Of a stretch of 64,000 nt of DNA, positions 56,573-64,000 are shown piece after piece. How positions within the stretch are numbered: position 1 is the stretch's first letter; the number at the start of each line of letters is the position of its first letter. The notes beneath the pieces are model-generated. The model had not been told where the DNA came from. It saw only the letters and a program-made list of their open reading frames with translations, and made no database searches. A program made the position numbers and the translations under genes. This DNA comes from Davidsoniella eucalypti. Lineage: Eukaryota > Ascomycota > Sordariomycetes > Microascales > Ceratocystidaceae. Location: positions 330,785 to 394,784 of the forward strand of contig RMBW01000020.1 in the NCBI GenBank assembly GCA_004009845.1, given 5' to 3'.

Positions 56573-57873
56573 CTATCTGTAATGTGAATGGTGTTGGGAT
56601 GGAGGTTGAAAGGTATTCATGATAGTACTTGTTGATTGGTGGGGGGGGATCATATCTACATACGAATGAGAGGGTGTGAGGTAAGAGTCAGAGTAGCTGG
56701 GTGTAGAGAACATGACATTGGCTGAGTTAGCAGTCACGCATGGTGTTCTAGGCATCGGGATGTCGATGTGCAGGCCACCTTGTTGAAGTCTAGTGACTTC
56801 GATGTTGGTTTCATGGTCACTACAACCATAAAGCTGCCTTCCGTGTCCGTTGCTAAACATGGGTACGCAATGGTCAGGTGTGACAGGCGATGATTCGTGA
56901 GCAGATAATGGGGATTGCACTTAGTCAGGAAATACGTTTCCTGGATTAGGGTGGCCTGCCGCATACGAGCTTACAGAATCGTAGCTTGGTAGTTCGTACG
57001 GGGAGTTGGCGTATGATACAGCCTCATGCATGATTTGGGGGAATCTGTCTCTGAAAAGCCCGGGGACTAGGGGAGGGGATAGCATATTGATGTCTGGCAT
57101 GTGCCCCCCAAAGGCCACTCCAGACTGATACGCAAGATTGGGTTTGTCTTCGTGATCTTTGTGAGAGGAATAGACTTGATTCGAGTCGCGTCGTCGAGAG
57201 GTGTGGTAGGCGTGATGTTTGTAGTGACTGGCGTAATGAAGGTGCTTAGCACCAAGCGGCTTGATGTCGGCGACGTGGCTACGTCCTAAGTAAATTTCGT
57301 TAGGCTCGGAGTTCGAGATATGTTGTATGCCGGCTTTCACCGAACAGGCGTTGCGCTTCTGGTACTTTCGGATATTCCACTTGTGGAACCGTTGTCTGTA
57401 GGCTCGTAGTCTTTCATCTCGCAAAGTGTTAGCGGGCTTGACATAAAAGTTTGTAGGTGACTTAGTACAACAAAGAGTCTGATAAGATATCTGAATGTTT
57501 ACATGTGCAAAAAAAACAAGCAATAATGTCAGGTAGGAAGGAAGTAGACCAAACAACGGGAAGTGGGGCAAACTCAGTCTATACTTAGGCTGGTGTATAG
57601 CAATATCCCAGAAAGGCCTGGGATTGAGAATTGTCCATAACCTTGGCTGTAGATGTCGTATTTCACTTGAAAACTATGACATACACTGGATACCAAAAGG
57701 TTTGCGACGCCAAAAGTTCGGGTGGAAGGCATGTCGCAAAGAATTATATCAACGTACGAGGCATTGAAGTTATGTTCTGCGCTCATAATGTCTTTGACTT
57801 GTCGTAGTGTTTTTCCTTCGCCCGAATAGAGGGAGATGATAGTGTCGCAATGCTCGTCCCAGTTTTTCGTCAT
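56573..57873 (-). CDS. Clr5-domain protein, coding frame interrupted by TAA
   Basis: Exons 57758-57873 and 56921-57410 give about 201 aa up to a TAA at 56921-56923. The frame then continues in phase for another 115 codons to a stop at 56573-56575. The N-terminal Clr5 domain is split by a long (347 bp) intron: NWDEHCDTIISLYSGEGKTLRQVKDIM...NFNAS joined to LRAYRQRFHKWNIRKYQKRN. Clr5 domains occur in fungal regulators, often near mating or silencing functions; the precise role here is unknown. The rest is His/Ser/Pro-rich. The segment after the TAA (QSPLSAHESSPVTPDHCVP...) has the same composition, so the original protein probably ran on, and this allele is truncated or decaying. Confidence 0.6.
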
Positions 57874-59099
57874 GTTGGGCAAACGGTGAACTGTTGGTGA
57901 AACTGTTCTAGTGAAGAAATCTTTACGTTGTGGAATCGTCTAAGCCAGAGGATCGATATGATATATTGTGGATTCGAATAGTGATAGGTATAGTATCACT
58001 TATAGCAAGTCTGGAGTGGGGCCTTTTCTGTTGTACGAAGATGTTTATGATTTGAGATGTTTGAATATATTATGACGGACAACCCTCAGATATATAAACT
58101 ATAAGTTAAGCATATATGATATATAGCTTGGCAGTGTCATCAGGATAGTTAAGGCTCAGTAGCTCGCCTTATTTTCCTAGTCTTACTAACTTTGCCTAGT
58201 ATTTAATTGGGATAGATTTTTGACTATAGTAGACTTACCGCTCAGTTACCACAGCTCACATTGAATAACTTTAAGTGAAAAGGATTCGGCTCTCTACCAA
58301 GGCAATTTGTAAGGCAAAACGTAGGCTGAATTTTGACATCATTTATTTTTCTGTGTAATCAAGACAAGTTATATCATATTCGGAAACCGAATATGTGGCC
58401 TGCACCAACGGTCAAGTGACAAGTTCCTATATGCTGTGTTGCTGTGTTGCTGTATTATGGCATGTGGCATATATGGTAGCAATAAAGCAATACCATTCTC
58501 GGGCGTCTCAGCTGAGGCATACAGTCTCCAAAGTATACACTTACAACAACACTGTTCGATAATTCGGGGCTCTACCCGTGATAGTCGGCGCAAGTCGTAA
58601 GTGGTACCAAAATTATAAAACAGCCTGATAAGATGAGGCACTACACATTCCGCACTAGACGAGTTGTCACACTCAAGTAGACTCTCTAGTTCGCAACTTC
58701 AACTTAACTAAACGATAACAATGTGCTATCGGCACCATGATTCCAAAACACAATCCAATAACAGGGCAATGTCCGACTTCGGTTGTCTACTTTTGACCAT
58801 CGGTAAGCTTTGGGCTGCTATCTTCGCGCGACATTCTTAAAGGCAATTTTAAGGCAAATCGTTTTTCGTTGTTATCTAGTCGCATTTAATTCCAGTCCGC
58901 GAACACAAAGTACTAACTAGAGTTGTACTCGGAGACTGGCTTTTGTGGGGTAGATACACAGCTAAGCCTCGTCATTTTCAACAACGCATATGACTTGAAG
59001 CTAAGCTGGGATGCAAGAAAGAATGCCGTGCTACCTTCACATTGCCTTATAATTGCCTAGTAAATCCTAGCAAAGTGTTCCATTCCTATTTGCTGTAAT
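57874..59099. other. AT-rich gene-free tract
   Basis: No credible gene or RNA. It contains dinucleotide-poor, AT-biased sequence with many stops in all frames. Confidence 0.4.
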
Positions 59100-59611
59100 C
59101 TTTTGTGCCTTCCTAGGTTTCCAAAGTTTCTTAGACCCTTTTTGAAATTACAACTTACATCATCACTCGAAATCCGGCTCCTTCACCACATGCAAAAAAT
59201 GCCAACTTCAACTCGGCACAGCAAGATTCTCGGAAAAAGACATATCGTGCGGAGTCTCCCAAGGCTCTCTCATATCGCCCATCCTCTCCAAAGACCGCTT
59301 CAGCTACGCTAATTATGTAGCTATCTTAACTTCTAGAAAGACATTGTCCTCGTCTGCATCCTTAGCCAGACGGCCAAAAGAATAAAGAAAACAGAGTTTA
59401 GTTTGCCCCACACAAAACCGAAGTGATTCACTTCTCGAGAGCCTGGTCAAAGCCTCACCCATCCATTGGAGGAGTGGTCACCCACCCCAAATATATGATG
59501 GCTTGGTTTCTGGCTATACTCCAAACTCCTTTTTCTAAACATGTGGAGAACTGGGCCTCAAAGGACGCAAAGTTGACAACTTCCCCCTGCTATGCTGTTC
59601 TAAAATATTAG
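59100..59611 (+). mobile_element. Relic of a non-LTR (LINE-type) retrotransposon reverse transcriptase
   Basis: Frame fragments read ISCGVSQGSLISPIL, corresponding to the RT motif GVPQGSPLSPIL. FSYANYVAIL follows, in place of the FGYADD metal-binding motif, both aspartates being lost. Farther on, KTEVIHFSRAWSKPHPS and FSKHVENWASK fit the RT thumb region of Tad/LINE elements (KTEVIHFSR...HVEKWA). About 60 expected residues between the two RT motifs are deleted, and stops break the frame. It cannot encode an active enzyme. Confidence 0.7.
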
Positions 59612-60849
59612 AGTTCCACTCTTTCGCCCGAACCTATCCGGTATCTGTGTTGGTGCGGAGCCGGGAAAAAGGCAAGCATATGCTTATATCGAGGCACACA
59701 AGGACAACGCTCACCGCCATCAATATAAGTAGCCCAAGTAGTCATCCAGTATCATTAGTAGTTAGAGAAGTTGAGCGAGTAGGTAGATTAAAATAGCACA
59801 TATATTCCGGAATCAATAGGACGATCTATTGCGCCACTTTCATCAGCATGATATAGACCATATATATTTTATATGTACAATTTTGGAAATACATTTTAAC
59901 TAGTTAAATCAAATAGAAATTATACAGCTGTAATTAGTTATATTGAAATTTCACACATCATCTATCAAGTTTGATCGCCCCAAAATGCAATTAACAAAAG
60001 ATAGGCAAATGAGACATGGTAAAGAAACTCCGACCATGTTTTCAAGGCTAATTCCTCGTGGTTCTATCACTAACTACATGTACATCATAAACACTTTGCA
60101 TCATGCCTTCCATCGACTTGTTATCTCAGCATTTTGTATTTCGTACTATACTCCATAAAACAATTCGAATTTACAGTCATGCAGCCTTATATTGCGACTA
60201 CCAGACCACAAGATTCCCTTCTTCTAATCAGCGTATTACAAAACACACGTAGAATGTGCTGTTATTGAATTTATCATATTCTTTACTTGTCCGATATGTA
60301 TGAATCTCTGTCTTCTTGCCTATGAAGGCTACACAGGCAGTTTAGTAATGGAGGTTGAAAAGCCCTAAATTAGTTATCACAAAAGCAAAACTACGAAATT
60401 CTATGTATCTGTATGCCTCAAGGCTTTCTATGTCGCGATAAGGTACCTTCTTTCAAAGATTGTATTGTTTATCTATCATATGATCAAGACTCAGGCCCAG
60501 AAATCACAAGCTAGCTAGAATGATATTATTGCCAAGTGTCTATAGCTATCTCCCAACTTGATGTTACTATTTTAGCCAACTAGCTATTAGGGTTATTTCG
60601 GTTATACCCTCTCGGTTCTCCATAGGAAGCCATCAACTTGATGTGGTTTCGATCATCTTAGACCCATCTTTTTTCCTTATCGATAAATATTCCTTAAACC
60701 TTGCCAATTTATATGATTTTGAACCAACCTTCAACTTTGAACAACCTTAATTCATCATCAAGCCATTGTCAAGCACTTCAAGCAAGCATCACTACATTCT
60801 ACGTACACAATATACAATTCACGTCATACCCTAAATTTCTTCTCACTCG
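59612..60849. other. AT-rich gene-free tract left of the Alba gene
   Basis: No supported gene. The right end is the promoter of the Alba-domain gene; its last 200 bp are rich in CAA/TTC. Confidence 0.4.
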
Positions 60850-61515
60850 ATGGCGCCAGTTTCAACAAAAAGAAAGCACTCCACTGACGGAACAGAAAGT
60901 GTCAAAAAGCCGAGATTAGTCGAAGAGGGTCAAGACACTATATCGACTCCAGCCACCACTTCGACGCCAATTCCAATAACAGAACATACGCCTGTTCTCT
61001 CAATACTATCTCCAAAATATTCGGTGCTCCATTTATCCACAATATCATCGACACAAATACGAACGCGCATCACACGAATATTAGAACACCTCTCCGTAAA
61101 AGCAGCCGATGGCCGGCCAGCTGTTGTTCTACTGCATGCCCGGCCAGCTGATGTTGCCAAGATGATCACTATTGCCGAGAAGGCCAAGACTTTACTACAA
61201 TATGAGAAGCGGACTTGGTTCCAGTACAATCGTCTGTTCCTGAGCGCGGCAAAACCTAAAGCTCCAAAGAATCCCAAATCCAGCGTCGTCGAAGAGACTG
61301 TTCTTGATCTACACCGAAAACCCCAAAACGATGACGACGATGAAGATGATGATTACTTTGAGTCCAAAGTCACACGATTCGCAGATGCCGCTGATCCACC
61401 GAAACCACCTAAAATGATATATTCTCTGAGCATAATCCTTTCCGAAACTTCTATACCGGAACTACGAAGCATTTCTGGAATCAGCATTCAAACATGTGCA
61501 GATAAAAGCTCTTAG
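60850..61515 (+). CDS. Alba-like domain protein (possible RNase P/MRP Rpp25/Pop6-type subunit)
   Basis: Single exon, 221 aa. An Alba-like fold is suggested by residues ~50-140: YSVLHLSTISSTQIRTRITRILEHLS, then PAVVLLHARPADVAKMITIAEKAKTLLQ and WFQYNRLFLSA. This resembles fungal Alba-domain proteins that bind RNA, including RNase P/MRP subunits. The N-terminus is basic (STKRKHSTDG...KKPRL, a probable nuclear signal). A Asp-rich stretch follows the Alba core, and the C-terminus returns to a beta-rich YSLSIILSETSIPEL. I cannot tell an RNase P subunit from a general Alba protein. Confidence 0.72.
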   Translation: MAPVSTKRKHSTDGTESVKKPRLVEEGQDTISTPATTSTPIPITEHTPVLSILSPKYSVLHLSTISSTQIRTRITRILEHLSVKAADGRPAVVLLHARPADVAKMITIAEKAKTLLQYEKRTWFQYNRLFLSAAKPKAPKNPKSSVVEETVLDLHRKPQNDDDDEDDDYFESKVTRFADAADPPKPPKMIYSLSIILSETSIPELRSISGISIQTCADKSS

Positions 61516-61948
61516 TCTATAGGTTAGTAGATTAAGTCGGGTGCACTCTGGCATAATATCAGTACTCATAGTGTAATATGACGTTAAAAAAAAGTAGAAT
61601 TGCAAAATAAGAAATTTGAGATAATGGCATGAAAACAATGAATAGGTTTTTGGCTACTGTGACAGAACTCAGCATAAATGACATGACTTAGCCTCCTCCC
61701 CATGAGATAACACACTAGGCACATTCAACAACTCGCGCACCAGTTCCAACAACTCCCCACGATCAGACGAAAAGGAAAAGAATATATGGTATCTAGAAGT
61801 CGGCTATATTGCCGCTATAGATGATGCCGAACGAAACCATCAAGGCGATGTTCTGTTGATTGGGTGCATGGTCTTTCGAGCGGTTATTAATGCCCAAAAA
61901 GATGCCATGTCGCGATTTATCAATATAATATGGATATGTTGTGGGATC
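61516..61948. other. Convergent spacer between the Alba and VTC1 genes
   Basis: AT-rich 3' regions. A short open frame overlapping 61856-62242 on + is the antisense shadow of VTC1. Confidence 0.5.
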
Positions 61949-62491
61949 TTAAGCCTTGGGGTCGACGTGCTTGGAAGAGTTATCGTAGGATATCCGAAGA
62001 ACGAAGTTGACAACGATGGCCAGCATCAGAATGATGGCCAGGAAGGTAGGACCAAAACGGTCGTCAAAGCCTGCTTGGCCTCGCATTCGAATGGATTTAG
62101 CTCTCCAGTGGTATGTCGTAAGAGCATAGATCATGGTCAGCATGGCGACGCCAGTAAACATGAACGACGAGATGAAGGCGGGACGATCGCCAAAGTTCAG
62201 CATGCCGATGGCGAGGGCGCCGATAACGACGGTGAAGTTTAGCCATGATAGGAAAGTACGCTCATTGGCGAAGAAAACCTTGGGTTCGACGCGCGTAGGA
62301 AGAGCAATGCGCTTGCCTGTGTGAACGAGAAAACAACAACTTGTTAGTAACAGTAGAGACACTAGTTGCGAATGCCGATGATCGCCGATTGACTCGGTCT
62401 AGGGAGTGACGGGAAGACACAGAAACCAGAGAAGAAAAACGGAAGAGTAGAGCGTACCGGGAGCAGTCTGAAGAAGAGGCTGTGTCGACAT
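61949..62491 (-). CDS. vtc1: Vacuolar transporter chaperone subunit 1
   Basis: Two exons, 62458-62491 and 61949-62316, giving 133 aa. VTC1 is the small three-helix membrane subunit of the complex that makes polyphosphate from ATP and moves it into the vacuole. The conserved motif [29 protein letters not shown] is followed by two more membrane segments ([25 protein letters not shown] and [21 protein letters not shown]). The length equals the family norm. The small first exon encodes [11 protein letters not shown]. Confidence 0.94.
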
Positions 62492-63464
62492 GATTTATAG
62501 AGATTCGATATCACTAGAGTAGCTATGAAGATATAATGATTTAAAAGAAAATAGAAGTTGTTATATCAGGTTGAAAGCGCGATTTTTTTGAGTAAGAAAG
62601 AAGAAACAGTTGAACAAGGCTGTCACACTTTTTTTTTAGGTCGCGGTTTCCTTCTCAAAGTTGGGAGGCGAGATTTTTCAGTAGTAAGTTCGCTTTGAAG
62701 GGATATTTTTCTGGGACTTGCGCAAAAGCAGCAGTCGCGAAAATGCAAAGCAAGAACCACTAAGCTTTCTGGTTCGTTTCGGGTAGTTGAGCGGCGCAGA
62801 AAAAAAACCCGTTTTAGGCTTGTGGAAACACAAGCTACTACTAATGTAACAGTAATTCAGAGCTTTGAATCGTTGGTATTTTTCTCAAAGAACTACTTTC
62901 TACTTATATGCATCCGCATATGTTAATGGTATGCTTATAATCTTATAATTATACTCTTCCTCAACCGCAAAAGCCGATCATCTTCATTTATCATGTATTT
63001 CCAATGGTTATTAAAGACTATTCGATGTTTCTTCCATTCACCTAGCCCCTCAATATTACACTGAGAAACTTATTGCCCAACAGGAGACCCCAATAACGGT
63101 TTTTATCTTCCATGTCTGTCTACGATAACAATGCTTCTACTAGCCGCAGTTTCCAGCAATACATTACAAGATAAAAATCAGGTACACGCACACACAGCAC
63201 GTTGTATTGCGCGTGGCGTTGATTGGTCATAGCCCGTCAAGAATATCAGCTCCCCACTTTCATATGCGTCAAATTGTAGCTAGTAGCTTCACTAGTCCCC
63301 CCCCATCGGCAGAAAAATTACACTAATTTTACGTCTAAACATACAAAAACACCCTGTAGCATGGTGTATACAAACTTAAATCCGTATAGTACCAGGGTAC
63401 TCAAATATCCAAAAACCAGAAATAACTCCAGAAACAGAAATAACTCCCAAATAGGTCAGCAATC
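62492..63464. other. VTC1 promoter and AT-rich spacer
   Basis: No gene seen. It separates VTC1 from the chromodomain relic. Confidence 0.45.
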
Positions 63465-63905
63465 TTATCTTGCAGACGCTCGGGTGTGCAGGTGACCAAG
63501 GTGGTGCAGCCAATATTGCTGCCTTAGCCTACCATCAGTGGACTGCGTGTGTCCATACTCGTACCATGGTCCTTCTCGGGGCCATCCTCTGGTAGCAACC
63601 AGGCAGTGTAAAGGGATTGGAGGGTCACGTTCCAATTCTTTTTTCGTCTTCTCCGTGAAGACCAACCATGCTGCAGTGTCCTTCACGTGTTCCAATGGTT
63701 CCCAGGTAGCATCTTGGTAACCTTTCCATTTGACCAAGGCTTGCGTGTGTCCATGGCGGGTACGTTGCTTGACGATTGCTTCCACTCTGTACTCGCCTGT
63801 TTCCACAGAGTCGTCTTCAAGTGCTTCCCTAGCCGTGATAGCCGCGGGCTCATCATCAGGTACTTCCTGCGAGGGTAAGGGGTTGTTGGAGCTCGGCGGA
63901 TTAGG
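63465..63905 (-). mobile_element. Chromodomain end of a decayed Ty3/gypsy (chromovirus-type) element
   Basis: The open stretch after a TAG at 63906-63908 contains DSVETGEYRVEAIVKQRTRH, then QALVKWKGYQDATWEPLEHVKD, a clear chromodomain (aromatic cage residues Y, W and the WEP motif). The preceding sequence in another frame (IHPVFPRSLIRRA) matches the integrase C-terminus that normally leads into PLPSQ..., so a frameshift separates integrase and chromodomain. The element continues past the right window edge, so only its 3' coding end is visible. Confidence 0.65.
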
Positions 63906-64000
63906 CTACGTGGGAAAACAGGATGTATGCCTGTGGCACGTTCAATCGTACGTTGTGAGTGCCTGTAACCTCTAGACTGTGTACAGTCTGGCCAACCAGT

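Noticed and set aside
1..64000. tRNA or rRNA genes, CRISPR arrays, secondary-metabolite cluster
   Set aside because: No TPsiC-like GGTTCGANTCC with a matching acceptor stem, no rRNA sequence and no regular spaced repeats were found by eye. The genes are unrelated housekeeping functions without backbone synthases.

Overview
ORGANISM. The window is nuclear DNA of a filamentous ascomycete (Pezizomycotina). Genes are split by many short introns (about 50-150 bp) with GTRNGT donors, CTAAC/CTGAC-type branch sites and YAG acceptors. The protein set includes a fungal Zn2Cys6 activator, a Clr5-domain protein, VTC1, MCD4, the pol I factor RRN11 and a Pcs1/Csm1 monopolin subunit. A Polycomb EED homologue argues against Aspergillus-like Eurotiales and fits Sordariomycetes better; I cannot name the species. 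LAYOUT 1-51.8 kb: ordinary euchromatin holding 18 intact protein genes and one broken one. In order: EED (+), RRN11 (-), GVP36-like BAR protein (-), complex I 29.9-kDa/NDUFA5-type subunit (+), mitochondrial N-acetylglutamate synthase (-), 3-hydroxyisobutyrate/6-phosphogluconate dehydrogenase-like enzyme (+), V-ATPase subunit e (+), ARV1 (-), intracellular LysM protein (-), Zn2Cys6 transcription factor (-), GPI ethanolamine-phosphate transferase MCD4 (-), CSM1/PCS1 (-), an acidic fungal protein of unknown function (-), delta-COP (+), a conserved fungal membrane protein carrying four in-frame stops and a frameshift (-), an S10 serine carboxypeptidase (+), the SUMO ligase NSE2 (-) and an Fpg/MutM-type DNA glycosylase (-). 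Most are housekeeping genes and no metabolic cluster is seen. LAYOUT 51.8-64 kb: AT-rich, gene-poor DNA with decayed sequences (a kinase-fold fragment, a non-LTR reverse-transcriptase relic, a Ty3/gypsy chromodomain end) and a Clr5-domain gene interrupted by an in-frame TAA. Embedded in it is a non-coding gene whose introns carry six box C/D snoRNAs. Reading their guides against rRNA from memory, they match yeast snR78, snR77, snR76, snR75, snR74 and snR73, in that order. An Alba-domain protein gene (+) and VTC1 (-) sit at the right side. HOW THE PARTS RELATE. The genes do not form one pathway. Themes that recur are membrane trafficking and lipid/GPI handling (GVP36, ARV1, MCD4, delta-COP, V-ATPase e, VTC1), chromosome and chromatin maintenance (EED, CSM1, NSE2, Fpg) and ribosome production (RRN11 and the snoRNA cluster). 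All exon models were made by eye from splice signals and frame continuity. Family assignments come from recognised motifs, not from a database search.
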